From NCBI GenBank assembly GCA_038869515.1, contig JAWCQZ010000001.1, positions 62,001 to 126,000 on the forward strand: 64,000 nt of DNA. The letters run 5' to 3'. The stretch is from JAWCQZ01 sp038869515 [NCBI: Halobacteria archaeon]. GTDB taxonomy: Archaea > Halobacteriota > Syntropharchaeia > JACQPP01. The position numbers and the translations under genes are program-made. A model generated the notes under the pieces. The model saw only the letters and a program-made list of their open reading frames with translations. It did no database searches and was not told the DNA's origin. Positions 1 to 7,484 of this stretch are shown here, in pieces. Within the stretch, counting starts at the first letter, position 1. Every line of letters starts with the position of its first letter.

Positions 1-93
1 GAACTCCAGGAGGCGGAGGCGCCCCGGGAGGACCCGGCGGGGCGGGCCAAGGGGGCGCTCCCCTTCCGGCCCGCCATCTGGCTGGACTCCTGA
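1..93 (+). CDS. C-terminal end of an unidentified protein, cut by the window edge
   Basis: Reading frame 1 is open from the first base and ends with TGA, giving a 30-residue tail that finishes LPFRPAIWLDS. It lies 36 bp upstream of cbiB on the same strand, so it may be another cobamide gene, but the tail is too short to identify. The frame has the high-GC third positions of the neighbouring genes, which is the main reason for calling it coding. Confidence 0.5.
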   Translation, partial: ELQEAEAPREDPAGRAKGALPFRPAIWLDS

Positions 94-129
94 AGCAAAG
101 ATAGAAGGAGACCCCGGCGGCCACCCTCG

Positions 130-1035
130 ATGGACCCCCTCTGGCTCCTCGCCGGCGCCCTCCTCTGGGACCTCCTCCTCGGCGAGCCCCCGGAGAGGCT
201 CCACCCGGTGGTCGGGATGGGGCGCGCGGGGGGGTGGCTCGCGAAGCGCGCTCCGCCGGGCAGCGAGGGGGGGTTCGGCTGGGCCCTCGCCCTCGGACTC
301 CCTCTGGGGGCCGCCCTCCTGGGGGGCGCGGCGCTCCTCCTCGCCGGCCGCATCCACCCGGCGGCAGGGCTCCTCGTCGGCATTTTCTTGCTGAAGTCCT
401 CCTTCGCCCTCCGCGGACTCGACCGGGCCGCCCGGCGGGTGGCGGAGGGGCTGGAGGCGGGGGACCTGGAGGAGGCGCGGAGGGCGCTCCCCGCCCTGGT
501 GGGCCGCGACCCCGCCTCCCTCGACCGCAGCCAGGCCGCCTCGGCCGCCGTCGAGTCGGTGGCGGAGAACTTCGTCGACTCGGTCCTGGCGCCCCTCCTC
601 TGGTTCGCGCTCCTCGCCCCCTCCGGCCTCGGGGTCGAGGCGGCCCTCTTCTACCGGGCGGTGAACACCCTCGACGCGACGGTGGGGTATCCCCACATGG
701 CGGTGGGCCGGGGGAGCGCCCTCCTCGACACCGGCCTGAACTGGCTCCCGGCCCGGCTCGCCGGACCCCTCCTCACCATTCTTGCCGGGGACCGCGCGCG
801 GGCGAGGCGGATTATGGCCCGCGACCGGCGGGAGCCCCCCGGGCCCAACCGGGGGTGGTCGGTCGCCGCCATGGCGGGAGCCCTCGGGGTGCGGCTGGAG
901 AAGCCGGGGGCCTACATCGCGGGGGAGGAGTTCCCACCCCCCGGAGCTGGGGACATCCGCCGCGCGCTGGGGCTCTTCTGGGGGGCCTGCGCCGTTGCGG
1001 CCGCCGCCGCCCTCGTCGCCGCGGCCGCGGCATAG
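130..1035 (+). CDS. cbiB: Adenosylcobinamide-phosphate synthase CbiB/CobD
   Basis: This 301-residue polytopic membrane protein attaches the aminopropanol (phosphate) linker to adenosylcobyric acid in cobamide synthesis. Family hallmarks are visible: WDLLLGEPP and HPVVGMG near residues 13-31, VESVAENFVDSVLAPL at 141-156, the FYRAVNTLDATVGY segment near 174-187, and GLNWLPARL further on. Length matches the family (about 300-320). The ATG is 27 bp after an A/T-rich stretch (AAAGATAGAA) in an otherwise GC-rich spacer, a plausible leaderless promoter. The C-terminus ends in an alanine-rich membrane segment. No other cobamide gene is seen downstream; a tRNA gene follows. Confidence 0.93.
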   Translation: MDPLWLLAGALLWDLLLGEPPERLHPVVGMGRAGGWLAKRAPPGSEGGFGWALALGLPLGAALLGGAALLLAGRIHPAAGLLVGIFLLKSSFALRGLDRAARRVAEGLEAGDLEEARRALPALVGRDPASLDRSQAASAAVESVAENFVDSVLAPLLWFALLAPSGLGVEAALFYRAVNTLDATVGYPHMAVGRGSALLDTGLNWLPARLAGPLLTILAGDRARARRIMARDRREPPGPNRGWSVAAMAGALGVRLEKPGAYIAGEEFPPPGAGDIRRALGLFWGACAVAAAAALVAAAAA

Positions 1036-1109
1036 GCAAGGTCAATAATGCGGTGAGGGGGTGATGGGTCCGGAGGGACCGCGGGCGCACCCGCCGCCCG
1101 GGTCCTTCG

Positions 1110-1213
1110 GCGCCGATGGTCTAGTGGCATGACACGGGCCTTCCAAGCGTCCCGGCCCCGGGCCGGGACGTCGAAGAGAGCCCTTAGTCCGGGTTCGATT
1201 CCCGGTCGGCGCA
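1110..1213 (+). tRNA. tRNA-Gly(TCC) with a canonical intron
   Basis: The acceptor arm GCGCCGA pairs with TCGGCGC, the D arm is GTC/GAC, and the T arm CCGGG-TTCGATT-CCCGG is perfect. The anticodon loop CTTCCA|A carries TCC at 1142-1144 and is interrupted after position 37 by a 33-nt intron at 1146-1178; the mature tRNA is 71 nt. The 3' end is the discriminator A with no encoded CCA, which fits the archaeal CCA-adding enzyme gene at 56578. Confidence 0.93.
1146..1178 (+). other. tRNA-Gly intron, 33 nt
   Basis: The insert sits at the standard 37/38 position. It folds into a very stable hairpin, CGTCCCGGCC against GGCCGGGACG with a CCG loop, flanked by short unpaired stretches, as expected for the bulge-helix-bulge recognised by the archaeal splicing endonuclease. 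Boundaries are inferred from the tRNA fold. Confidence 0.85.
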
Positions 1214-1413
1214 ACCCCTCGGAGAGGGGGGATGGGGGCTCCGCCCCCCCTCTCGGCCCCCGACTCTCGCGTCGCGGAGCGTGAACGCGGCTGCGCCGGG
1301 GGCCTCGCCCCTCTCCATTCCGGTCCAATTCCTCTCCCCCACCCCCGCTCCTCCGACAACGAGAACCCGCGCGGGCGGGTCAATCCTTTTCTACCCGGCT
1401 CCCCTCTCCACCG

Positions 1414-2601
1414 ATGGCCGCCCAGCCCCCCGCGGGCAAGACCGCCGAGGTGAAGCTCTTCGAACCGGGGCCCCTGAACCCCGTCACCCTGGGCCTCCTG
1501 GGGCTGGTCCTCGGCATGAACCTCGCCGTCCCCTACCTCTTCGCCCACCAGTTCGTCTTTCCCGCCACCGCCTTCACGCTGGGGGTCACCGCCGCCCTCG
1601 CCATCTTCCTGCGGACCATCGCCCACCGGAGCCTGAAGACGGTCATCTACATGGCCCTGGGCTTCGCGGTCTTCTGGAGCGCGGGGGCCCCCTTCGCCGC
1701 CGCCCTCCAGCCTCCCGCCGATTCCGGGGCGGCGACCTTCTGGCCCCAAGCCCTCCTCTCCACCACCGACGCCCCCTCCGCCTACGCCGCCGCTGCTTCG
1801 CTGGGCCTCGCCTCGGCGGTCGCCCTGGTCATCGTCCTCAACGAGGGGGCCCGCCGGGTCTGGACCTTCGGGCTCTGCGGCTTCTCGGCGGCCCTCTTCG
1901 CGGTCGCGACGGGGCAGGTCCCCGGCGGGACGCGGACCGCCATCGTGCTGCTCCTCCTGGCGGTCTTCTGGACGCTGCTGAGCTACCTGATGACCAAAGG
2001 GGTCGCGGGGGGCAAGGCGACCAAATACAAGACCGGCGAGAAGGTCCGGGCCGGGGTCCGCGCCGCCTTCCTCTCCCTCCCCGCCTTCCTCCTGCTCCTC
2101 TTCGCCTTCCGGCTCTCGGCGGCGATGGCCACCTCCGACGCCACCATCGGCTTCGCCGCGTCGGACGTCGCCCGGAGCTTCGCCCGGGCCCCCCTGGCGA
2201 CGGGGCTCTACTTCGGCACGGCGGCGGGACTCTTCGTCCTGTTCCAGATTCTCGTGGTCGCGGTGGCGGCCCTGCTCTACGACGGGGTCCTCCACGCCCT
2301 CGGCGTCGAGCGCCAGCTCCTGAAGAGCGGGGAGACGCGCTTCCTGCGCAGGGTGGAGGCGAAGCCCGCGGCGGCGCCCGTGCCCGCCAAGCCGGCCGAC
2401 CCCTACGCCGAACTCAAGGCGGGCGTCGGGAAGTTCGAGAAGGAGTTCGAGCGGACCGACCGGCTCACGGCCGCCCAGCTCCTGAACCGCTACAAGAGCG
2501 AGTTCGAGATTCTCGCCGAGAAGCACCCCGGCGGCTCCAAGGAGGAGGTCCGGAAGATGCTGAAGGACCTCGAGACCGCCTTCGAGAAGAAATACGCCTA
2601 G
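1414..2601 (+). CDS. Polytopic membrane protein of unknown function
   Basis: This 395-residue protein was not recognised. A short cytoplasmic-looking N-terminus is followed by about nine hydrophobic segments (roughly residues 27-310) with an AAAL/APF-rich composition. The last ~85 residues are soluble and charged, with predicted helices (FEKEFERTDRL... LLNRYKSEFEILAEK) that could form a coiled coil or docking domain. The ATG at 1414 follows a weak pyrimidine-rich A/T stretch (ATCCTTTTCT) at about -26. It stands alone between the tRNA and a repeat-rich gap, and nothing in context suggests a substrate. Confidence 0.75.
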   Translation: MAAQPPAGKTAEVKLFEPGPLNPVTLGLLGLVLGMNLAVPYLFAHQFVFPATAFTLGVTAALAIFLRTIAHRSLKTVIYMALGFAVFWSAGAPFAAALQPPADSGAATFWPQALLSTTDAPSAYAAAASLGLASAVALVIVLNEGARRVWTFGLCGFSAALFAVATGQVPGGTRTAIVLLLLAVFWTLLSYLMTKGVAGGKATKYKTGEKVRAGVRAAFLSLPAFLLLLFAFRLSAAMATSDATIGFAASDVARSFARAPLATGLYFGTAAGLFVLFQILVVAVAALLYDGVLHALGVERQLLKSGETRFLRRVEAKPAAAPVPAKPADPYAELKAGVGKFEKEFERTDRLTAAQLLNRYKSEFEILAEKHPGGSKEEVRKMLKDLETAFEKKYA

Positions 2602-2735
2602 CCCTACCGCTTCCTGGCATTCGAGACACCCATCCCCCCGACTGCTCGCGCTGCGCTCGGGGCTCGCACCAAAAATGGCGCCGGGCCCCGCCTCGCTGCT
2701 GCAAGCGCAAGGACCGCGGCGCGAAGGCGCCCGTA

Positions 2736-2787
2736 GGCGGCATTTGTGTGGTGTGCGCGAGCTTTGCGAGCGCACACCACAGCCGCC
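2736..2787. repeat. Long hairpin with 12-bp stem and 11-nt loop
   Basis: TGTGGTGTGCGC (2747-2758) pairs perfectly with GCGCACACCACA (2770-2781) around the loop GAGCTTTGCGA. An outer GGCGGC/GCCGCC stem extends it across a 5-nt bulge. Stem length, loop length and the loop frame GAGC..GCGA match the first hairpin of the element at 35223, although the stem sequences differ. Confidence 0.75.
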
Positions 2788-2826
2788 GACGAGGCGCGAG
2801 CGAAGCGAGCGCCGAGTAGGGCGCCG

Positions 2827-2901
2827 AGCGCGCGGTCCGTCGAGAAATCCCGCATGGCGTGAAATCGGGGAAGAAACTGTCCGGGATGTTGCGAAGCGGT
2901 A
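2827..2901 (+). repeat. Dispersed repeat B, copy 1
   Basis: About 75 bp starting GCGCGCGG(T/C)CCGTCGAGAA and including CATGGCGTGAAATC and GTCCGGGATGTTGCGAAGCGG. A second copy at 43513-43590 in the same orientation differs at only about five positions including one indel. Neither copy lies in a convincing gene. Confidence 0.85.
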
Positions 2902-3014
2902 GGCCTAGCTCCCTGGAAGGGGCGAGGGGGCTCCGCCCCCCCCTTCCATCGCACCCCACCATCCCCACTCCCCGACCTCCGCAGAGTTAAGGTGGGGGCG
3001 AGACATCTCCCGGG

Positions 3015-3890
3015 ATGGCCCTCCTCACCCGGGACGACTACGCCCGCATCATCGAGACCTGCCCCGTGAAGGGGCAGGACGAGCCCATCCTCAAGGCGCT
3101 CCGCTACGTCAACCTCGGCTACCCGGTCCTCCTCTACGGCCCCGCGGGGAACGGCAAGACCACGGTGGCCGCCCACATCCTCAACTACCTGAAGAAGGGG
3201 TGGGTCAAGTTCGAGGCGACCGAGGGGATGACCGAGTACCACATCATCGGGGGGTTCCACCCCCTGAGCATGAGCTCCGACCCCGGAGCGGCCAAGGAGT
3301 TCCTCTACAAGGACGGCGCCGTGACCCGCTCCCTCCTCGAGAACAAGAACCTCCTCATCGACGAGTTCACCCGGGCCCCCAGCAGCGCCTACTCGGGGCT
3401 CTTTCTGCTCCTCTCCCTCGGCGAGCTGCCCCTGGAATACCGCGAACTGGTCCTCAAGAAGCCCGACGACTGGGTCTTCATCGCCACCGCCAACTTCGGC
3501 GACGACGGGACATTCAAGCTGAGCAGCGCCCTGAAGCGGAGATTCATCCCCGTCCCGGTGGGCTACCCGAAGCGCATCACCGAGGAGAAGCTGGTCCGGG
3601 AGGTGGCCCCGGGGCTGCCCGACCCGGTGGTGCAGGTCATCCTGGACTTCGCGGAGGGGACCCGGGAGATGTGGCGGAAGGAGAAGGTCATCCCCCAGGG
3701 GCTCGCGACCGACGGCATCCTGAAGATGGCGCGCTACTGCGACCTGAGCATGAAGGAGGGGACCGACGCCAAGACCGCCTTCACCGACGCCGCCCTCCAT
3801 CAGGGGGTCATCGTCGCCGACGAGACCGACCCGATGAGCGTGCAGCTGGTCCAGGAGTTCGCCCTGAACGTCGCGAAGAAGTTGAGGTAA
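3015..3890 (+). CDS. MoxR-type AAA+ ATPase
   Basis: This 291-residue ATPase is of the MoxR/NorQ kind, which typically remodels or loads cofactors into partner proteins together with a VWA-domain protein. Walker A is GPAGNGKT (42-49), Walker B is LLIDEF (113-118), sensor 1 lies in ATANFG (157-162), and the arginine-finger region is SSALKRRF (about 169-176). The ATG is 27 bp downstream of GAGTTAAGG, so the mRNA may be leaderless. No VWA partner lies next to it. Its last 83 bp overlap the 3' end of the glycosidase-like gene on the other strand. The specific client is unknown. Confidence 0.9.
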   Translation: MALLTRDDYARIIETCPVKGQDEPILKALRYVNLGYPVLLYGPAGNGKTTVAAHILNYLKKGWVKFEATEGMTEYHIIGGFHPLSMSSDPGAAKEFLYKDGAVTRSLLENKNLLIDEFTRAPSSAYSGLFLLLSLGELPLEYRELVLKKPDDWVFIATANFGDDGTFKLSSALKRRFIPVPVGYPKRITEEKLVREVAPGLPDPVVQVILDFAEGTREMWRKEKVIPQGLATDGILKMARYCDLSMKEGTDAKTAFTDAALHQGVIVADETDPMSVQLVQEFALNVAKKLR

Positions 3891-4842
3891 ACATCCTCCG
3901 GACGGCTCCCCAGGCCCTTTTGGGGACGACCCGGTTCCCCGCCAGCCGGACGATGCCGAAGGAGGCCTTGTCGCTCTCCTCCGTCCCCCCGGGGTCCCCG
4001 GGAAAGGCGCGGGGCATGGCGAAGCAGTAGACGAAGCCCCCGCCGAGGCCCGCCGACCCGATGGCGCGCCACTGGGCTTTGACCGCCTCGGCCTGTGCCT
4101 CCTCGCTCCTCGGGAAGGGGCGGAAGAGGTGCCACCCCGCCCCTCCGAGGAGGGGGGCCCCGGCGTGGGTCGCGGAGCCGAACTCGGTGACGAACGCGGG
4201 CCTCCCAAAGGATTTCAGGGCGGCCAGCCACTCCCGGTAGGTCCACCAGCGGGTCCAGTCCCGGTAGAGGTTCGCCGAGACGAGGTCGAAGGGGCGCCAC
4301 TCCACCCGCTCCCAGAAGCCCGCCGCGTAGGTGAGGGGGCCCCCGAACCCCTCCCGGGCAGCGGCGGCGGCCTCCCGGAGGAGCCGGTTCAGGCGGGTGT
4401 TCACCTGCCGGAGGGCGCCGAGGGCCGAGGCCGCCCCCATCGCCCGGGCGCGCGCCTCGTAGTCCCCCGGGAAAAAGTCGGGGGCGTCGAGGGTGAGCTC
4501 GTTCGCGACCATCAGCACGACGCGCCCCGGGAACTCCGCCCGGAGGGACTCCGCGCCCCGGGCGAGGTGCGCAACGCGCGGCGGGACCCGGCGGGAGGGG
4601 AGATCGATGAAGCGGGGCGAGAGCCACACCTCGAATCCGAGCCCGAGAGCCTCCCGGGCGGCGCGCAGCAAATCGGTCTCGCGCTCGCCGTGGAGGCGCA
4701 CCGCGTCGGCACCGAGCGAGCGCACCATGCGGAGCTCGCGCCGGAGGGTCGCGTCCGGGAGGGGGCGGTGGGTGGTCCAGCGGCGGCTCTCGGGGCCGGA
4801 GATGTAGGTGAGGCCGAGGTCGTAGGAGAGGCCGCGGAGCAT
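3808..4842 (-). CDS. Glycoside hydrolase-like TIM-barrel protein
   Basis: The 344-residue product looks like a clan GH-A (beta/alpha)8 hydrolase. An Asn-Glu pair at 114-115 (LMVANELTLDAPDF) is placed like the acid/base of strand 4, and Glu220 in FVTEFGSATH like the nucleophile of strand 7, about 105 residues apart as is usual for the clan. LGLTYISGPESRRW at the start and FVYCFAMPRAF near the end fit barrel strands. There is no signal peptide, so it is probably cytoplasmic. The last ~25 residues are Arg/Ser-rich and encoded antisense to the MoxR 3' end, so they may be a late extension. The substrate is not predictable from sequence alone. Confidence 0.7.
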   Translation of the reverse strand: MLRGLSYDLGLTYISGPESRRWTTHRPLPDATLRRELRMVRSLGADAVRLHGERETDLLRAAREALGLGFEVWLSPRFIDLPSRRVPPRVAHLARGAESLRAEFPGRVVLMVANELTLDAPDFFPGDYEARARAMGAASALGALRQVNTRLNRLLREAAAAAREGFGGPLTYAAGFWERVEWRPFDLVSANLYRDWTRWWTYREWLAALKSFGRPAFVTEFGSATHAGAPLLGGAGWHLFRPFPRSEEAQAEAVKAQWRAIGSAGLGGGFVYCFAMPRAFPGDPGGTEESDKASFGIVRLAGNRVVPKRAWGAVRRMFTSTSSRRSGRTPGPAARSSGRSRRRR

Positions 4843-4890
4843 GGTGATAGTTGCGAAGTACGCCCATCCGAGTGAAAAAGAAGTAGGGAC

Positions 4891-5046
4891 TTACAGTTTA
4901 ACGGTCTGCTTGAGGCACCGCTTGCACATATACTGCTTGCTGCCCGCGGAAATCACAATCCGGAGACGCTCCAAAAACTCGCCGCGGAAGCCAAACTCGG
5001 CCGCGCGGAAGTCGCGCGGCGATTGATTCTGATTGGGCTGAAGCAT
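4891..5046 (-). CDS. Possible small CxxC protein in a low-GC patch
   Basis: A 51-residue frame runs from ATG at 5046 to TAA at 4891 and ends QYMCKRCLKQTVKL. The same frame is open back to the TGA of fae-hps at 5086-5088, so the tail could be an in-frame continuation beyond that stop. The surrounding 4860-5090 stretch is near 50% GC against about 70% for neighbours. The C-terminal RIVI...MCKRCLK pattern loosely recalls the end of bacterial bL28, but the match is too short to name. It may be a fragment. Confidence 0.35.
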   Translation of the reverse strand: MLQPNQNQSPRDFRAAEFGFRGEFLERLRIVISAGSKQYMCKRCLKQTVKL

Positions 5047-5085
5047 GTGCAGAAAGTCGAAGACCTGCTCGAAATCTGACTCAAT

Positions 5086-6309
5086 TCAAAAGTCCGTCAT
5101 CACCCGGAACTGGTCGATCTCCTCCGCCCGCATCGCCTGGAGGAACGACCACGCCGCGCCCGCGACGTTCCGTGCCTGGGTGATGGCGCGGCCGACGACC
5201 AGGATGTCCGCGCCGGCGTCGAGCGCCAGCGGCACCTTGTCGAGGCGGATGCCTCCCGCCACGGCGACCCTCATCTGGGGGCCGCCGGCGGCCTTGAGCG
5301 CCTTGATGTCCCCCCACTCCAGCCCCCGGACCGCCTTCCCCCCCTTCCCCTCGGTGTCGATGCCCCTGTGGAGCTCCACGATGCGGGGCTTCACCGGCAG
5401 CGACTTCACCAAGGCGAGAGGGTCGGGGACGTTGATCATGTCGATCATCGAGTGGACGCCGACCTTCGCGCACTCGTCGATGAACTTCTCGATGGTGGGC
5501 CGCGACGCCAGGCCCGACACCGTCACCGCGTCCGCGGTGGCGTCGGCGGCGATGCGGGCCTCCAGGTGGCCCGTGTCGAGGGTCTTCAGGTCGCAGATGA
5601 CGAAGGACTCGGGCCGCATCTGGTGGATCTTCTGGCACACCTCGACCCCGTAGCGCTTCACCAGGGGGGTCCCGGCCTCGATGATCAGGGCGTCGCTGCG
5701 GGGCAGGGAGGCGACCACCGACTCCACCCGGCGCCACTCGGGGATGTCGATGGCGACCTCGAGGAGGGGGGGCTTGCTCAGGTTGTTCGGCCGGAAGTTC
5801 ATGCTCGGATGGAGGGCCTTGTCCTTCTCCTCAAGAACCTTGCTCACGCTCGGAAATCCTGTCAGGGCCCGCTGGAGGGCGAGTTTGGTCGCCCCGTAGT
5901 TGTAGCGGTAGAGGCGGTTGTAGTCCTTCGCCCGGGGGTGGATAAAGACAGAGGCGACCACCACCCACTCCTCCGCCTTGTCGCGGGGGAAGAGCCCCTC
6001 CCCCACGGCGTCGGCGATCGCCTTCGCCACGGCGGACTGGGCCGGCCCGAAAATCTTGTCGGCGTCCTCCAAGTTCCGGATGGTCAGCTTCGGCACGATG
6101 AGGGTCGAGGGCTTCACCGGGAGGTTGGGGCGGACCACCGCCGAGATGGCGGTGTGGCCCTGGACCGGGTGGGCCATGGCGATGGCGAAGGCCTGCCCCA
6201 CCGGGCCGCTCTTCGGGCCCACGATGAGGTCGACGTGGGCCAGGTCGGGCTCGTCCCCGATGAGCGCCTCGCCCACGAGGATGGGGGGCTCCCTCCCTTC
6301 CGGCTTCAT
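5086..6309 (-). CDS. fae-hps: Bifunctional formaldehyde-activating enzyme / 3-hexulose-6-phosphate synthase
   Basis: The 407-residue fusion joins Fae (about residues 8-165), which condenses formaldehyde with tetrahydromethanopterin, to Hps (about 175-400), which interconverts formaldehyde plus ribulose-5-phosphate and hexulose-6-phosphate. Fae signatures are VGEALIGDE, the catalytic His in AHVDLIVG (His25), and HPVQGHTAI. The Hps half is an OMPDC-type barrel with VAIDIPEW, VICDLKTLD and VAVAGGI segments. Archaea lacking a pentose-phosphate pathway use the fusion to make ribulose-5-phosphate. An A-tract at 6333-6338 sits about 26 bp upstream as a possible promoter. The mptD gene at 60152 supports a methanopterin-type cofactor. 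Confidence 0.95.
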   Translation of the reverse strand: MKPEGREPPILVGEALIGDEPDLAHVDLIVGPKSGPVGQAFAIAMAHPVQGHTAISAVVRPNLPVKPSTLIVPKLTIRNLEDADKIFGPAQSAVAKAIADAVGEGLFPRDKAEEWVVVASVFIHPRAKDYNRLYRYNYGATKLALQRALTGFPSVSKVLEEKDKALHPSMNFRPNNLSKPPLLEVAIDIPEWRRVESVVASLPRSDALIIEAGTPLVKRYGVEVCQKIHQMRPESFVICDLKTLDTGHLEARIAADATADAVTVSGLASRPTIEKFIDECAKVGVHSMIDMINVPDPLALVKSLPVKPRIVELHRGIDTEGKGGKAVRGLEWGDIKALKAAGGPQMRVAVAGGIRLDKVPLALDAGADILVVGRAITQARNVAGAAWSFLQAMRAEEIDQFRVMTDF

Positions 6310-6448
6310 CTGGGGCCCAACGCACTCCCCGGGAAAAAACCTCGGGGGGCGGGGGGGCGGGCCTGTGGAGGGCGGCCCTGCCCGAAGGGCGAGGCCACGT
6401 GCGCCGATAGGTGCGGGGGGAGAGGGGCCGGGAGCCCCCCGGCGGCAG

Positions 6449-6751
6449 TCAGTCGTGCTGGTCCACCCGGTGGTCGTAGCCCCGGGCCTTGGCGAACTCC
6501 ACCAGGTCGCACTCCTCGGACCAGACCTTGAGGTGGATGAAGCCGCCCCGATCGTCGGCCCCCTGGACCTCCCGGACGAAGGTGGGGAAGTCGGGGGGGA
6601 ACGACCTCTGCCCCCGGACCAGGTAATCGAGGTAGTCCTTGAGGAACTCGACGCGCCCCTCCTTCCCCGGCTGCTTCATCTTCACCTTCAGTTTCCTCGG
6701 AATGAGGGAGTCCTCCGTAAACTCCTCGCCTTCGCCCTCGTCCCCTTTCAT
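6449..6751 (-). CDS. Small acidic protein of unknown function
   Basis: This 100-residue, charge-rich, soluble protein was not recognised. It starts MKGDEGEGEEFTEDSLIP and ends GYDHRVDQHD, with a mixed alpha/beta-looking middle (VEFLKDYLDYLV, GGFIHLKVW). It begins 7 bp after the stop of the SCP2 gene and is almost certainly co-transcribed with it, so it may act with the SCP2 protein. It has no signal peptide or membrane segment. Confidence 0.7.
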   Translation of the reverse strand: MKGDEGEGEEFTEDSLIPRKLKVKMKQPGKEGRVEFLKDYLDYLVRGQRSFPPDFPTFVREVQGADDRGGFIHLKVWSEECDLVEFAKARGYDHRVDQHD

Positions 6752-6758
6752 TTTTCGC

Positions 6759-7175
6759 TCAGGAGCCCGAAGAGATTCCGAGTTCCTGGTTGACGATTTC
6801 GAAGATGGGCCGGAGCTTCATCGCCTCGGCCATGTCCCCGATGAGCTTCACGTCGCCCGCCATGTAGGCGGAGGCGATGTCGCTCTCGCCGGTGATCATT
6901 CCCTTCGCGACATGCTCGGCGATTTCGATGGTGAGGGGCGCGTCGGCGACGTTGCCCTCGCCGCCGGTCAACTTGCCCCCCTCGATCTTCAGGAAGCCGT
7001 TCACCACGTTGGGGATGGTGAAGTTGATGGAGGTGTTCTCGACGTTGGAGAGTTCCTGCTGGAGGTCGGTGTTCCGCTGGGAGATCTCCTGCATCGCCTG
7101 GATGAAGAGGGGGAACTGCTTCGGGTCGAAGTTCTTCGCGGCAATCATCTGCTTGATCTGGTCCACAGCACCCAT
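6759..7175 (-). CDS. SCP2-type lipid-binding domain protein
   Basis: The 138-residue protein resembles stand-alone SCP2 sterol-carrier domains, which bind acyl chains or other hydrophobic ligands in a tunnel. After a helical lead (about 1-40) come the sheet strands INFTIPNVVNGFLKIEGGKL, then APLTIEI, GMITGESDIASAYMAGDVKL and the final helix. The GxS/D..A..Y..G.VK(L) pattern before the last helix is typical. A TATA-like TTTAAATA at 7203-7209 lies 28-34 bp upstream of the ATG, consistent with a leaderless mRNA. It heads a two-gene operon with the small acidic protein. The ligand is unknown. Confidence 0.8.
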   Translation of the reverse strand: MGAVDQIKQMIAAKNFDPKQFPLFIQAMQEISQRNTDLQQELSNVENTSINFTIPNVVNGFLKIEGGKLTGGEGNVADAPLTIEIAEHVAKGMITGESDIASAYMAGDVKLIGDMAEAMKLRPIFEIVNQELGISSGS

Positions 7176-7202
7176 GGCTTCGGCTCAAGGTAGGAGGGAA
7201 GT

Positions 7203-7209
7203 ATTTAAA
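7203..7209 (-). promoter_or_regulatory. TATA-like box for the SCP2 gene
   Basis: TATTTAA (TTTAAATA on the minus strand) is the only A/T-rich run in the spacer and sits 28-34 bp upstream of the SCP2 ATG. It could also serve the divergent small gene at 7272 with a ~40-nt leader. Confidence 0.6.
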
Positions 7210-7271
7210 CCTTGCGGGGCCGGCCCGTTTCCCCGCGGAAACCTATTGGGAGGGGAGCGCGAACCGTGCCG

Positions 7272-7484
7272 ATGGCGACCGAAGCGAACGGAGCGGAGCC
7301 CGACCCGGAGCTCCTCCGCGCCCTCGTCGAGAGGGTGTGGGGCAAGGAGACCGTGGTCCACCTGAAATTCGACCGGTTCGAGGCGGCCCTCGGGGAGTTG
7401 CGGGTCGAACTCGACGGCGACCTCCGCATCAAGGTCGTCCTCGGGGAGCGCCCGAGGCCCGCAGAGCGCGAGGCGACGGCCTAG
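7272..7484 (+). CDS. Small soluble protein of unknown function
   Basis: The 70-residue product starts MATEANGAEPDPELLRALVE and has an alternating pattern (VVHLKFDRFEAALGELRVEL) that suggests a small alpha/beta fold. The ATG at 7272 was chosen over upstream TTG codons because residues before it read like noncoding GC-rich sequence. Its stop overlaps the 3' end of the SDR gene by 4 bp. It was not recognised. Confidence 0.55.
   Translation: MATEANGAEPDPELLRALVERVWGKETVVHLKFDRFEAALGELRVELDGDLRIKVVLGERPRPAEREATA

Larger units (their letters stand above)
2602..3014. other. 413-nt intergenic gap with two repeat features
   Basis: No credible gene is present. The gap holds a long hairpin (2736-2787), a block also found 40 kb away (2827-2901), GAGCGAAGCGAGCGC-type palindromic runs, a GGAGGGGG/CCCCCCTTCC inverted pair near 2916-2946, and a TATA-like GAGTTAAGG at about 2983-2991 placed 27 bp before the MoxR start. 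Confidence 0.7.

Noticed and set aside
4841-5026. 61-residue plus-strand frame in the low-GC patch
   Set aside because: It is opposite the better-supported minus-strand frame ending MCKRCLKQTVKL and has no recognisable features.
7227-7255. GTTTCC-CCGC-GGAAAC followed by a G-run, resembling an archaeal origin recognition box
   Set aside because: It is a single copy between the SCP2 gene and a small gene, far from the Orc-like gene; origins have several boxes and an A/T-rich unwinding region, neither seen.
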